NCBI GenBank assembly: GCA_902625215.1
Contig: CACOAO010000015.1
Location: 1-49,019, forward strand
Direction: 5' to 3'
Source of the DNA: an uncultured SAR116 cluster alpha proteobacterium
GTDB taxonomy: Bacteria > Pseudomonadota > Alphaproteobacteria > Puniceispirillales > Marisalimonadaceae
Length of the DNA: 49,019 nt
The notes under the pieces were generated by a model. It had not been told where the DNA came from. It saw only the letters and a list, made by a program, of their open reading frames with translations, and made no database searches. The translations under genes were made by a program, and so were the position numbers. Each line of letters starts with the position of its first letter. Positions within the stretch are counted from its first letter, which is position 1. Shown here piece after piece: positions 1 through 7,879 of the stretch.

Positions 1-1
1 T

Positions 2-280
2 AATGATAGAATTGGGGGCTTAATAGCTGCCTTACCGATAACAACATTTATTATCTTATTTTGGCTACATTATGAAAATAACTCTGTTGAGAAAATATCC
101 AACCATGCATCATATACTCTTTTATATGTGATACCTACGCTACCAATGTTTCTAGTTTTTCCCTATCTTATTAATAAATTTGGTTTTTACTGGTCAATCA
201 TAATTAGTATTTTTATAACTATATTTTTTGTTTTTTTAGTACATTTATTAACTAAGAAGTATGGGTATAAAATATTATAA
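2..280 (+). CDS. DUF3147-like integral membrane protein, C-terminal part
   Basis: The reading frame is open from the left edge and ends at a TAA; its start lies outside the window. The 92 visible residues hold three hydrophobic segments, and the stretch GGLIAALPITTFIILFWLH, followed by a loop with ENNSVEKI and then LPMFLVFPYLI, resembles the conserved core of small DUF3147 membrane proteins (about 110-120 residues). Only about 20-25 N-terminal residues should therefore be missing. The function of the family is unknown to me. The protein ends in a short basic tail (KKYGYKIL). A 79-base spacer separates it from the downstream permease gene on the same strand. Confidence 0.7.
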   Translation, partial: NDRIGGLIAALPITTFIILFWLHYENNSVEKISNHASYTLLYVIPTLPMFLVFPYLINKFGFYWSIIISIFITIFFVFLVHLLTKKYGYKIL

Positions 281-359
281 AAGCTTTTAAATAAGTGCTT
301 GGAAGTATTTGTATAATAAAATATTAAATAGGTTAAATTTTAAGGCTTAAAATAAATTT

Positions 360-1109
360 ATGGATCCAAACTATCTTGAAACTTTTACTATAACTTTTGT
401 TCTAATATCTATTTTTATGGGAGGCATAGTTAAAGGTTCAGTAGGAATTGGGATGTCAATGTTTTCTGTCCCAATAATAGCGTTAATTCTTCCTCCCACA
501 AAAGCAATGATGCTATTGTGTTTTCCAATAATAGCGACGAACCTTATTCAAATGAATATAAAAAAGGGGATAAACGACTATAGATTTTTACCAATGTTCC
601 TAATGCTTTTTCTAGGTATATTAATTGGTGGGAAGTTAATTCTAAACCTTAACTTTCGGACAATTTCAATAATCATAGCATTAACAATAATTGTTTTTAC
701 ACTGATTAATTTTTTTGGGTTTAATCTTAAAAATATAAAAAAAAGAAATGAAAAAATATTGTCAGTAATCATTGGATTTTTTTCAGGCATACTAGGAGGC
801 TTATCTACATTTTATGCACCACCAATAATCACTTTTTTAGTTTCATTAAATTTAGAAAAAGAGAATTTTATAAGAACTACTGCAACAATGTACTTTTTAG
901 CTTCAATACCATTATACTCTTCGCTTGTTTATCACGGCCTGGGTAATTTTTATGATTTATTAATGAGCTTAATTATTACCGCACCGGCATTAATTGGTCA
1001 GTATTTGGGGACTAAGATTAGAATGAAGTTATCTAACAAAATTTTTAGGCAGACCATTTTATCAATTTTAATAATTATTGGATTTTTGCTATTAATTAAA
1101 AATATATAA
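360..1109 (+). CDS. TauE/SafE family permease (paralog 1)
   Basis: A 249-residue polytopic inner-membrane protein with about eight hydrophobic segments. It has the two family repeats: an N-terminal GGIVKGSVGIGMSM motif near residues 21-34 and a second half-repeat, GILGGLSTFYAPP, near residue 145. TauE/SafE proteins are proposed anion exporters for sulfite, sulfoacetate and related organosulfur or organic anions; the substrate here cannot be read from sequence. It is a clear paralog of the reverse-strand gene at 20.2-20.9 kb, sharing for example YRFLPMFL and MYF-SIPLYSSLVYHG-like segments. The ATG start is supported by its match to the paralog's N terminus. It sits alone upstream of purN. Confidence 0.88.
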   Translation: MDPNYLETFTITFVLISIFMGGIVKGSVGIGMSMFSVPIIALILPPTKAMMLLCFPIIATNLIQMNIKKGINDYRFLPMFLMLFLGILIGGKLILNLNFRTISIIIALTIIVFTLINFFGFNLKNIKKRNEKILSVIIGFFSGILGGLSTFYAPPIITFLVSLNLEKENFIRTTATMYFLASIPLYSSLVYHGLGNFYDLLMSLIITAPALIGQYLGTKIRMKLSNKIFRQTILSILIIIGFLLLIKNI

Positions 1110-1172
1110 AATTATATATATTAGTCCGAAGTAAGTTGAAATTAATTTTAACTAAACAATCAGGTATTCTAC

Positions 1173-1715
1173 ATGCATCAAAATATAGCGGTATTGCTTA
1201 GTGGAAATGGTTCAAATTTAAAAGCTATAATTGATAAAGGTATAAAGGTAAGTTTTGTTGTTTCTAATAATTCTAAAGCCTTAGGTTTAAAAATTGCAAA
1301 AAATGCAAATATACCGTCATATACTTGGGATAATGTCTCAGAATTAGAAAAAGAAGTATTAAAATTAATAAACGAGTATAATGTAAAATTGCTAGTACTT
1401 GCAGGTTTTATGAAATTGTTAAGTAGAAATTTTGTAACTACTTTACCTTCCAAATTTATAGTAAATATTCATCCATCTTTGTTGCCAAAGTACAAGGGCA
1501 TGAACGCGATTAAACAAGCTTTAGAAGATTGTGCTGAATATACGGGTGTAACAATACATTACGTAGATGAAGGGATTGATAGTGGTTCTATAATTAAACA
1601 ATATACTATTAAAATTAATAAAAATGATAATTTGGAATTATTGAAAGAGCGTTTACAATTAATAGAACACCGTTTTTACCCAGATACAATAAATTCTATT
1701 CTTAGTATGAAATAA
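1173..1715 (+). CDS. purN: Phosphoribosylglycinamide formyltransferase
   Basis: Transfers a formyl group from 10-formyltetrahydrofolate to GAR, the third step of purine biosynthesis, in the cytoplasm. The N terminus has the phosphate-binding LLSGNGSNL loop (residues 8-16). The catalytic trio is intact at Asn98, His100 (in NIHPSLLPKYKG) and Asp136 (in DEGIDSGSII), matching Asn106/His108/Asp144 of the E. coli enzyme with a constant offset of eight. At 180 residues it is somewhat shorter than the usual 190-215. In many alphaproteobacteria purN follows purM; here it is not next to another purine gene. No strong Shine-Dalgarno is visible upstream of the ATG. Confidence 0.95.
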   Translation: MHQNIAVLLSGNGSNLKAIIDKGIKVSFVVSNNSKALGLKIAKNANIPSYTWDNVSELEKEVLKLINEYNVKLLVLAGFMKLLSRNFVTTLPSKFIVNIHPSLLPKYKGMNAIKQALEDCAEYTGVTIHYVDEGIDSGSIIKQYTIKINKNDNLELLKERLQLIEHRFYPDTINSILSMK

Positions 1716-1804
1716 AAGGATTTTAAATTTTATATTTCTATTGCTTTATAGATAACTATGTCTAGTTTATAAATATACTTATAGTGGAAAGTTGAAGTTT
1801 AACT

Positions 1805-2194
1805 GTGAATATTGGAAAAGCGTCTAAATTATGTGAGTTAACTGTAAAAGCTGTCAGATATTATGACAATATTGGTCTTGTAAAACCACATCAAAATATT
1901 GATTCTGGATATCGTGAGTATAGCGAAGAAGATATTTTGAAACTAAAATTTGTGGGTAAGGCAAGAAAATTTGACTTTAGTATAGATGAATGTCGAGAGT
2001 TATTATCCCTATACGAAAATAAAAATAGGACTAGTAAAGATGTAAAAAAATTAACCTTAGAGAAAATTTTTCAAATAGATGAAAAGTTAAAGCAGTTACA
2101 AAATTTAAAAGATGAATTAATTTACTTAGCTGATAATTGTCATGGTGACGATAGACCAAATTGTCCAATTTTAGATGCTTTGTCAAAAAAATGA
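1805..2194 (+). CDS. cueR: CueR-like MerR-family copper-responsive regulator
   Basis: A 129-residue MerR-family activator with a GTG start. The N-terminal winged helix has the typical VRYYDNIGL and SGYREYSEEDILKLKF motifs. A long dimerisation helix follows, and the C-terminal metal loop DNCHGDDRPNC places Cys112 and Cys120 exactly where E. coli CueR binds Cu(I). The NRTSKDVK element before the long helix is also typical of CueR/HmrR. In the family, metal binding turns on copper-export promoters with 19-20 bp spacers. No copper ATPase, multicopper oxidase or chaperone gene is adjacent; the stop overlaps the start of an EamA transporter in an ATGA junction. I could not find a convincing CueR operator upstream. 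Silver or gold sensing is possible too. Confidence 0.85.
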   Translation: MNIGKASKLCELTVKAVRYYDNIGLVKPHQNIDSGYREYSEEDILKLKFVGKARKFDFSIDECRELLSLYENKNRTSKDVKKLTLEKIFQIDEKLKQLQNLKDELIYLADNCHGDDRPNCPILDALSKK

Positions 2195-3042
2195 AAAATT
2201 TTTCTGATACAACTATATCAATATTCTTAATGGTTATATCTGGATTTAGTTTTGTTGTAATGCATAGTGCAGCAAAATTTTTGTCAGATCAAATCCATAT
2301 TTTTGAAATTACATTTCTAAGATGTGCACTTGTTATAGTTGTATTAGCTCCAATAATATTTAAACAGGGAAAGTCTACATTTATAACTAAACAACCAAAA
2401 TTTCAAATTTATAGAATTATAACAAATTCAATAGCTATGCTATGTTTCTTTTATGGATTAACATTAACAACATTATCAGAAGTAACTGCTCTCAATTTGA
2501 CAGTCCCTATTTTTACTTCGCTCTTAGCATTTATTTTTTTAAAAGAAAAACTAAAAAAACATAGGCTGATTGCTCTTTTTGTAGGATTTTTTGGTGCACT
2601 GATAGTTTTAAGACCCGATATTTCATTCAATGTTGGAGGAATGTTTATACTTACTTCATCACTAATTTGGTCCGTTTCTTTGATTTTTATAAAAAAGTTA
2701 ACTGAAACAGACTCACCAGTAACAATATCTCTTTATGCAGGTGTTGGCATGATACCAGCAACATTTATAGCTGCCTATCCTTATTTGGAAATACCAAATT
2801 TATATCAATTTTCAATAATTTTCTTTATAGCTATTACTGGAACAATAGCACAAACACTTTTAAATAGTGCATTTAAAAGGGGAGAGTTAGCAATTTTACT
2901 TCCCTTAGATTATTTAAAATTGATTTGGTCAGTTTTAATCGGATATACTATCTTTATTGAAAGCACACCCTATACTTTATGGATAGGTGGTTTCTTTATT
3001 GTTGGAGCTTCCTCATACATAGCTTGGAGAGAAAGAAGTTAG
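2191..3042 (+). CDS. EamA/DMT-family transporter
   Basis: A ten-segment inner-membrane protein of the drug/metabolite transporter superfamily, with two EamA repeats of about 140 residues each (SGFSFVVMHSAAKFL at the N terminus; IWSVSLIFIKKL at the start of the second). I chose the ATG that overlaps the TGA of the regulator upstream (ATGA) over an earlier TTG in the same frame, because this gives a 283-residue protein of normal family length and a translational-coupling junction. Family members export amino acids, nucleobases or other metabolites; the substrate is not evident. Coupling to a CueR-like regulator hints that its expression follows metal stress, but this is inference. Confidence 0.85.
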   Translation: MKNFSDTTISIFLMVISGFSFVVMHSAAKFLSDQIHIFEITFLRCALVIVVLAPIIFKQGKSTFITKQPKFQIYRIITNSIAMLCFFYGLTLTTLSEVTALNLTVPIFTSLLAFIFLKEKLKKHRLIALFVGFFGALIVLRPDISFNVGGMFILTSSLIWSVSLIFIKKLTETDSPVTISLYAGVGMIPATFIAAYPYLEIPNLYQFSIIFFIAITGTIAQTLLNSAFKRGELAILLPLDYLKLIWSVLIGYTIFIESTPYTLWIGGFFIVGASSYIAWRERS

Positions 3043-3106
3043 TTTCATGTTAAAACTTTTTCTTTAAAATCACTTCCCATTTCATTTTTAAATAAAATAA
3101 TTCTGA

Positions 3107-3151
3107 TAATCAATTAACAAAGTTCTTTTAAATATGAAGTTTAATTGATTA
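3107..3151. repeat. 11-bp inverted repeat upstream of ABC importer
   Basis: TAATCAATTAA at 3107-3117 is perfectly complementary to TTAATTGATTA at 3141-3151, separated by 23 bases. It sits between the end of the EamA gene and the binding-protein promoter candidate. It could be an AT-rich terminator for the upstream unit or an operator. AT-only repeats of this length can arise by chance in such DNA. Confidence 0.4.
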
Positions 3152-3194
3152 ATATTTAATCATAAATTGATAAAGTGTAGTCACTTAATAAAAA

Positions 3195-3223
3195 CTTTAT
3201 AAAACATTTTTGTGATTTATAAT
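3195..3223 (+). promoter_or_regulatory. Candidate sigma-70 promoter of the ABC importer
   Basis: A perfect TATAAT at 3218-3223 lies about 45 bases before the binding-protein start. The hexamer 17 bases upstream (CTTTAT, 3195-3200) is a poor -35. Predicted transcription would begin near 3230, giving a short leader that contains the strong AGGAGG at 3258-3263. In DNA this AT-rich, -10-like hexamers are common, so confidence is limited. Confidence 0.35.
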
Positions 3224-3268
3224 TAATTTCTCAAAATAAATAATAGATAATATATATAGGAGGTTTAA

Positions 3269-4270
3269 TTGTTTAGAAATTTATTATTAATAACAATTTC
3301 TTTTTTGTTCTCAATTACAAGTTATGCAGGTACTAAAATACCATTTACATTAGATTGGAAATTTGAAGGTCCATCTGCACCATTTTTTAATGCAATAGAT
3401 AAAGGTTATTTTAAAGATGCAGGTTTAGATGTTGAGATTTCACCGGGTAAAGGATCATTAGATGCAATCCCAAAGGTTGCAACTGGATCGTTTCCTTTTG
3501 GTTTTGCTGACATTAATTCCTTGATCAAATTTTTAGATCAAAATCCTGGTGCTCCGGTTACAGCAATAATGATGATTTATGATAAACCACCTTTTGCTGT
3601 TATTGGTAGAAAATCATTAGGAATTAAGTCACCAGCTGATCTGCCAGGATCAATATTGGGCGCACCACCGCCAGATGGAGCATGGGCACAGTTTCCATCT
3701 TTTGCAAAGGCTAATGGTCTAGATATGAACAAAATTAAAGTAGAACCAGTTGGTTTTCCTACTCGTGAACCTATGTTAGCAGAAGGCAAAGTTTCATCAA
3801 TCACTGGTTATTCATTTTCATCTTTTCTTAATTTAGTTCGTCTAGGAGTGCCAGAAGATGATATCACTACAATATTAATGGCTGATCATGGGCTTAAGCT
3901 TTACGGTAACGCAATCATTGTTAACACTGATTTTGCTTCTTCAAACTCTAAGATTGTTAAATCTTTTCTTGATGCAGTTGGAAAGGGTTGGAAGGACGCG
4001 ATTTCAAATCCAAGCTCTGCTATTGATGCACTTGTTAAAAGAAATCCAGCTGCTGACAAAAACTTGGAAGAAAGAAGATTTAATTTAGCCCTTTCAGGAA
4101 ACGTTATGACGGATTATGTTCTCAAAAATGGGATGGGTAATATTGATAAGGCCCGTTTTGAAGCCGCTATTGCTCAATTAAGTGAAACTTATAAATATAA
4201 AAGTAAACCTAATTCAAAGTTATATTTTACTGACGCTTATTTACCAAAAGGTGGGTTTAAGTTGAAGTAA
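3269..4270 (+). CDS. ABC transporter substrate-binding protein, SsuA/NMT1-like
   Basis: Periplasmic solute receptor of a nitrate/sulfonate/taurine/pyrimidine-type ABC importer. Residues 1-20 form a signal peptide (hydrophobic LLLITISFLFSITSYA, then a likely cleavage at AG). The mature part opens with TLDWKFEGPSAPFF, then FNAIDKGYFKDAGLDVEI, a pattern typical of NMT1/THI5-like and SsuA-like receptors. Length (333 residues) is normal. The TTG start is chosen because a consensus AGGAGG lies five bases upstream and it gives a complete signal peptide. A perfect hairpin follows the stop, before the ATPase gene, suggesting excess production of the receptor. Candidate ligands include sulfonates, taurine and hydroxymethylpyrimidine-like compounds; sequence alone does not decide. 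Confidence 0.88.
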   Translation: MFRNLLLITISFLFSITSYAGTKIPFTLDWKFEGPSAPFFNAIDKGYFKDAGLDVEISPGKGSLDAIPKVATGSFPFGFADINSLIKFLDQNPGAPVTAIMMIYDKPPFAVIGRKSLGIKSPADLPGSILGAPPPDGAWAQFPSFAKANGLDMNKIKVEPVGFPTREPMLAEGKVSSITGYSFSSFLNLVRLGVPEDDITTILMADHGLKLYGNAIIVNTDFASSNSKIVKSFLDAVGKGWKDAISNPSSAIDALVKRNPAADKNLEERRFNLALSGNVMTDYVLKNGMGNIDKARFEAAIAQLSETYKYKSKPNSKLYFTDAYLPKGGFKLK

Positions 4271-4286
4271 TTCAAAAACAAACATA

Positions 4287-4314
4287 AAATAGGACAGAAT
4301 TTTCTGTCCTATTT
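4287..4314 (+). terminator. Perfect hairpin between receptor and ATPase genes
   Basis: AAATAGGACAGAA (4287-4299) pairs fully with TTCTGTCCTATTT (4302-4314), with a loop of only a few bases. It contains the GC-rich core GGACAG/CTGTCC, which stands out in this AT-rich DNA. Only a short T run follows, so it may act as a partial terminator or as a 3' end stabiliser of the receptor mRNA rather than a full stop. The downstream ATPase begins 12 bases later. Confidence 0.75.
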
Positions 4315-4326
4315 CAAGGTATATTT

Positions 4327-5130
4327 ATGTCATTAAACAAACAAAAAGACGCTATAATAATTAAAGATGTAACACATACATACAAAACTGAGACTGGGTT
4401 ACTGCCAGTTATAAAAAATCTAACCATGAGTGTTCCAGAAAATGGCTTTACAGCTGTTGTTGGCCCATCTGGATGTGGAAAATCTACCCTAACTAAATTA
4501 ATTTCAGGTCTTTTACAGCCAGACGAAGGAGAGGTATTTCTTAGTGGGGAAAAAATAACTACTCCAAGACCAACTGTTGGAATGGCTTTTCAAAACCCTG
4601 TTTTGTTAGAGTGGAGAAGTATTATAAAAAATGTTATGTTACCATTAGAAATTGTTCCAAATCAATTAACTTTTGAAGAAAAACAGCAAAGAGCAAAAGA
4701 ACTTTTGTTCTTAGTTGGGTTAGAAGGTTTTGAAGAAAAAAGACCCTCTGAACTCTCCGGGGGAATGCGTCAAAGGGCATCTTTATGCAGAGCTTTAGTT
4801 CATAAACCTGATGTTCTTATTTTAGACGAGCCATTTGGTGCATTGGATGCTTTTACTAGGGAAGATTTATGGCAAGTAATGCATAATTTAAGAAAAGAAG
4901 AACCATTCACAGGAATATTGATTACTCATGATTTAAGAGAGTCAATATTTCTTGCTGATGAAGTTGTAGTTCTTTCTGGTAGACCAGCTTCAAAGCAATT
5001 TTTTGTAAAAGTACCAAAATCAAAAACACCAAAACTTGAGAGTTTATACACCCCTAAATCAATAGATTTACTAAAAAATCTTAGAAAACAAATAGAGATT
5101 GCTCAAAGTCAACAAGAAAGAAATAAATGA
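4327..5130 (+). CDS. ABC transporter ATP-binding protein, SsuB/TauB-like
   Basis: A 267-residue cytoplasmic ATPase powering the importer. All nucleotide-binding elements are intact: Walker A GPSGCGKST, Q-loop in AFQNPVLLEWR, signature LSGGMRQR, Walker B VLILDEPFGALDA, and the switch histidine in LITHDLRES. It resembles the nitrate/sulfonate/taurine subfamily, in which GALDA with TREDLW follows Walker B. The last codons overlap the permease start by four bases (ATGA), so the two are probably translated together. The leading 10 residues before the domain are not conserved and the exact start is less certain than the rest. Confidence 0.92.
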   Translation: MSLNKQKDAIIIKDVTHTYKTETGLLPVIKNLTMSVPENGFTAVVGPSGCGKSTLTKLISGLLQPDEGEVFLSGEKITTPRPTVGMAFQNPVLLEWRSIIKNVMLPLEIVPNQLTFEEKQQRAKELLFLVGLEGFEEKRPSELSGGMRQRASLCRALVHKPDVLILDEPFGALDAFTREDLWQVMHNLRKEEPFTGILITHDLRESIFLADEVVVLSGRPASKQFFVKVPKSKTPKLESLYTPKSIDLLKNLRKQIEIAQSQQERNK

Positions 5131-5882
5131 GACATATTTTAGTACCTTTATATGCTATCGTTATCTTCCTTATTTTATGGGAGCTTCTAGTATGGGTAAA
5201 TGAATGGCCAAACTATAAAATGGCGTCTCCATCTGACATATGGCCTGCATTTTGGAAATTTAAAGTTTTATTTTTATATTATGGCTGGGATACTCTTTGG
5301 CGAACGGTTGTAGGCTTATTTATAGCAGTTTTATGTGGTGTTTTTTTAGGAATGATTATGGGTTTTTCAAAGGTTTTACGTGAAGCAATATATCCTCTAT
5401 TAGTAGGATTTAATGCAATTCCAAAAGCTACCGTAGTACCAATAATTGCTCTAATGTTTGTAGGCCAACACGATCTAAACACTGTTTTAATCGCTTTTAT
5501 GATTTCTTTTTTCCCTATAGCTGTTTCTGTCTCGATTGGATTGTCAACTTTAGAGCCTGAATATAGAGACATTTTAAGGTCTTTAGGCGCGTCTAAATCG
5601 TTAATATTTTGGAAAATTGCATTACCAAAAACTTTGCCTGAGTTTTTTGGAGCATTAAAAGTTGCTGTTACACTAGCATTTATTGGTACAAACTTGATGG
5701 AGATAGTATCCCCACATGGGAGAGGATTAGGTGCTTTGTTTGACAGTGGTAAAACAAATTCAGATTACCCTTTAATGTTTGCAGTACTTATAGCTTTAGC
5801 ATTTTTAGGTATTGGGTTATATTATATAGTTGTTGTTTTAGAAAAAATTTTTGCTGGATGGGCTGAACGTTCTTCCGATTAG
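5127..5882 (+). CDS. ABC transporter permease, SsuC-like
   Basis: A 251-residue inner-membrane permease with about six transmembrane segments and the BPD_transp_1 fold. The cytoplasmic coupling segment (DILRSLGASKSLIFWKIALP) contains the EAA-type loop that docks on the ATPase. The N terminus LYAIVIFLILWELLVW is typical of SsuC/TauC/ThiX proteins. It completes a receptor-ATPase-permease set; a single permease gene implies a homodimeric pore. Start is fixed by the ATGA overlap with the ATPase gene. Confidence 0.92.
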   Translation: MRHILVPLYAIVIFLILWELLVWVNEWPNYKMASPSDIWPAFWKFKVLFLYYGWDTLWRTVVGLFIAVLCGVFLGMIMGFSKVLREAIYPLLVGFNAIPKATVVPIIALMFVGQHDLNTVLIAFMISFFPIAVSVSIGLSTLEPEYRDILRSLGASKSLIFWKIALPKTLPEFFGALKVAVTLAFIGTNLMEIVSPHGRGLGALFDSGKTNSDYPLMFAVLIALAFLGIGLYYIVVVLEKIFAGWAERSSD

Positions 5883-5929
5883 AAATTTATAAACTATACG
5901 TTAAACGATTAAATAATTTCAATCTAAAG

Positions 5930-6133
5930 ATGTTTATTAAAAAAGAATTTTTTATTAAAAATATTAGAGGAGATTTTGGAAAAGGTGTAATAATCGCATC
6001 AGCTTGCCTGCTATACACTTTTTCTAGATTATTTAATTTATTAAATAATCCTATGCTTTTTCTTGATTTTTTTATGTTAGGAATTTTTATTTATTCAATT
6101 TATCTAATATTATTTAAATATGTAAAACAGTAA
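5930..6133 (+). CDS. Small two-helix membrane protein, unknown
   Basis: A 67-residue predicted protein, basic at the N terminus (MFIKKEFFIKN), with two hydrophobic stretches (about residues 22-35 and 42-62, PMLFLDFFMLGIFIYSIYLI) and a short positively charged tail. The ATG is 47 bases after the ABC permease stop, with no clear Shine-Dalgarno. I recognise no family. It could be a genuine small membrane protein or a chance frame in AT-rich DNA, which favours Phe/Ile/Leu codons. Confidence 0.4.
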   Translation: MFIKKEFFIKNIRGDFGKGVIIASACLLYTFSRLFNLLNNPMLFLDFFMLGIFIYSIYLILFKYVKQ

Positions 6134-6556
6134 TTTCTAGTTAATCAATTTTATTCACCACCACACACATATATCCGTTTTTATCAATCATTAGCGGTAA
6201 ATCAAATAGTATTTCTCTTATTATTTTTTGAAAACTTCACAGCTTTTTATAGATCAATAATCTTGTTTTAGCTTATTTGATAGTCGTTTCTTTTTTATAC
6301 ATAAAAGATAATACGAGGCTACTACAATTATGTAGTTGATGTATATCATTCTAAAATGATGTAGTTAAAATATTTTAATCCTATAAAATTGATACTTTAA
6401 AATTGTTTGATATAATATCAACTTAAATAAAATGTTATTTATATTTAAGTATATTACTATTATAAAAAATATATTAAAAAGTTAAAAAAAGAACTTTAAA
6501 AATTTAAACATATTTGATTAACTATAAATATTTAGATTTAATTTTGGCATTAAAAC
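6134..6556. other. Gene-free stretch at the start of the accessory zone
   Basis: About 420 bases with no convincing gene. The right two thirds is extremely AT-rich, including several runs of A and T. A short reverse-strand open stretch ends at 6141 but is too short to call. I see no tRNA, riboswitch fold or direct repeats. Confidence 0.5.
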
Positions 6557-6754
6557 TTGAAATACAAAACTCTTCAAGAAATACAACAAAATCCTATATG
6601 GATAAAATTACAATCCAAAGGTACGGATAAGAAAAAATTAAATGAACAGTTTTTATCCTTATCTGAGGATGAAAAGGTGATTGCAATTGATTTGTTTGAG
6701 TCCTTAAAAGTTGTTATGGAAGATTTATTGAAGAAAAATAATACTCAACATTAA
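6557..6754 (+). CDS. Small hydrophilic protein, unknown
   Basis: A 65-residue frame with a TTG start. The product is soluble, charged and probably helical (EIQQNPIWIKLQSKG, LSLSEDEKVIAIDLFESLK). Codon use with Gly, Asp, Glu and Ser spread through the chain looks like real protein rather than random AT translation. No Shine-Dalgarno is clear. It is followed 83 bases later by the secreted-protein gene on the same strand. I recognise no family. Confidence 0.5.
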   Translation: MKYKTLQEIQQNPIWIKLQSKGTDKKKLNEQFLSLSEDEKVIAIDLFESLKVVMEDLLKKNNTQH

Positions 6755-6837
6755 CAAATTGAATTTTTCACATGTTTTTTAAATTTTATTCTGACAATTT
6801 TTTCAAAAATTTTTTTAAAATCATTGTAAATTTAACA

Positions 6838-7224
6838 ATGTCAAAAAAAATTATGCTAATTATTTTGTTAAGTTCTTATAACTTCCAAATATATGCATTC
6901 GAACCTTATTCAGGTATTTCATGCCATAGTGACAAGGTAAAGGGCAAGGAAGAATATTTTTTTAAACATGACGAAAATCATATCTATGCGACTGCTTATA
7001 AAAGGATTAATGGACAATTCATCAAAGTAGGAAATGTTGTTGGCCAAAAAGTTTCTTCTTTTTTATTGTTTGAAGATATGACAATCGATAAAAATTTAAA
7101 TTTTGCATGGCATTTGGATATGGTTACAAAAAATTTAAAACCATTTATATTGACACTGGAAGGTAAAAATAAGTTTGAAATGCCAGAAAAATATGATTGT
7201 ATAAGTAAAAATTTTTGGTTTTAG
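6838..7224 (+). CDS. Secreted two-cysteine protein of an unnamed family (paralog A)
   Basis: I place the start at an internal ATG, giving 128 residues with a clean signal peptide (MSKKIMLIILLSSYNFQIYA); a longer frame begins at 6772 but adds a Phe-rich leader. The mature part has one Cys near its N terminus (GISCHSD) and one near its C terminus (YDCIS), a possible disulfide. Between them lie a VGNVVGQK motif, SFLLFED, and AWHLDMVTKNLKP. The same order of motifs and cysteines recurs in the reverse-strand gene at 12.2-12.6 kb, so the two are paralogs. Predicted location is periplasmic or extracellular. No known function; the alternating pattern suggests a small beta-rich fold. Confidence 0.7.
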   Translation: MSKKIMLIILLSSYNFQIYAFEPYSGISCHSDKVKGKEEYFFKHDENHIYATAYKRINGQFIKVGNVVGQKVSSFLLFEDMTIDKNLNFAWHLDMVTKNLKPFILTLEGKNKFEMPEKYDCISKNFWF

Positions 7225-7242
7225 TAAGCGAGAGCTCATGAA

Positions 7243-7518
7243 ATGGCTAAGTCTGAAATAATGATTGATAATGAAAAGACAAGAGTAACGCGTTGGTCAT
7301 TTGAGCCAGGTGAAGATACTGGAAAACATGTTCATGAATATGATTATGTTGTAGTCCCAATGATGGATGGTAGTCTCAAGATTGTAAATCATGATGGTAA
7401 AGTATCTTATTCAAATCTTTCGAAGGGAGTGAGTTACTTTAGGCAGAAGGGTGTAAACCATAATGTCATAAATCATAATGATTTTTCATATTCATTTGTT
7501 GAAATTGAATTTAAATAA
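7243..7518 (+). CDS. Small single-domain cupin protein
   Basis: A 91-residue cytoplasmic protein filling one cupin barrel. The first motif is seen as FEPGEDTGKHVHEYDYVVVP (about residues 20-39), supplying His31, His33 and an acidic residue as metal ligands. The second is GVNHNVINHNDF near residues 71-82 with a further His. Cupins bind a metal or small organic ligand; family members include sensors, isomerases and dioxygenases, and this one cannot be assigned. It sits 18 bases after the secreted paralog A gene and 31 before the next gene, probably in one transcript. Confidence 0.8.
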   Translation: MAKSEIMIDNEKTRVTRWSFEPGEDTGKHVHEYDYVVVPMMDGSLKIVNHDGKVSYSNLSKGVSYFRQKGVNHNVINHNDFSYSFVEIEFK

Positions 7519-7549
7519 AAAAAGTTATCTATATTAGTAAGGTATAAAA

Positions 7550-7879
7550 ATGAGTGACGCTAAGCTTATAAGTTATATTACTTCAGACTTTCAAACAAAG
7601 AGTGATATGAAAATTGGTGAGATTGAATGGGAAAAAATTATGAATAAAAATTTTGAAAAATTTAAAAAAGCAGGTGCACTTAGGCAAACAGTTTCTCAAA
7701 TATGGAATAAAGAAGGAACACTAAGGTTAGGTCATTTGTGGGAATATAAAGATGAAAAGGCTTTTGTAGAATGTCAAAAAATTTTTAAAGAAGCAGAATT
7801 AGAATTTAAAAATAAAACAGGTATTGTATGGAAGGTTTTTTCTAATAGGGGTATCGTTTTATATGATGTAAATTATTAA
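7550..7879 (+). CDS. Uncharacterised protein, possible dimeric alpha/beta-barrel fold
   Basis: A 109-residue soluble protein. The chain contains a long amphipathic helix (EIEWEKIMNKNFEKFKKAG), then beta-type segments (TVSQIWNKEG, RLGHLWEYKDEKAF), another helix (QKIFKEAELEFKNK) and a final strand ending in NRGIVLYDVNY. This alternation resembles ferredoxin-like dimeric alpha/beta-barrel proteins such as NIPSNAP or monooxygenase-like domains, but no catalytic motif is visible. Its TAA overlaps the next ATG (TAATG), so it is likely coupled to the TPR gene. Function unknown. Confidence 0.65.
   Translation: MSDAKLISYITSDFQTKSDMKIGEIEWEKIMNKNFEKFKKAGALRQTVSQIWNKEGTLRLGHLWEYKDEKAFVECQKIFKEAELEFKNKTGIVWKVFSNRGIVLYDVNY

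Noticed and set aside
3269-5882. Naming the ABC importer as taurine, sulfonate or thiamine-precursor specific
   Set aside because: Receptor motifs are shared across the NMT1/SsuA group; no TPP riboswitch fold or sulfonate gene is visible nearby.
6141-6236. Reverse-strand open stretch ending LPLMIDKNGYMCVVVNKID
   Set aside because: It looks slightly protein-like but is only about 31 codons, has a stop just upstream and no Shine-Dalgarno; could be a gene remnant, not supportable as a gene.
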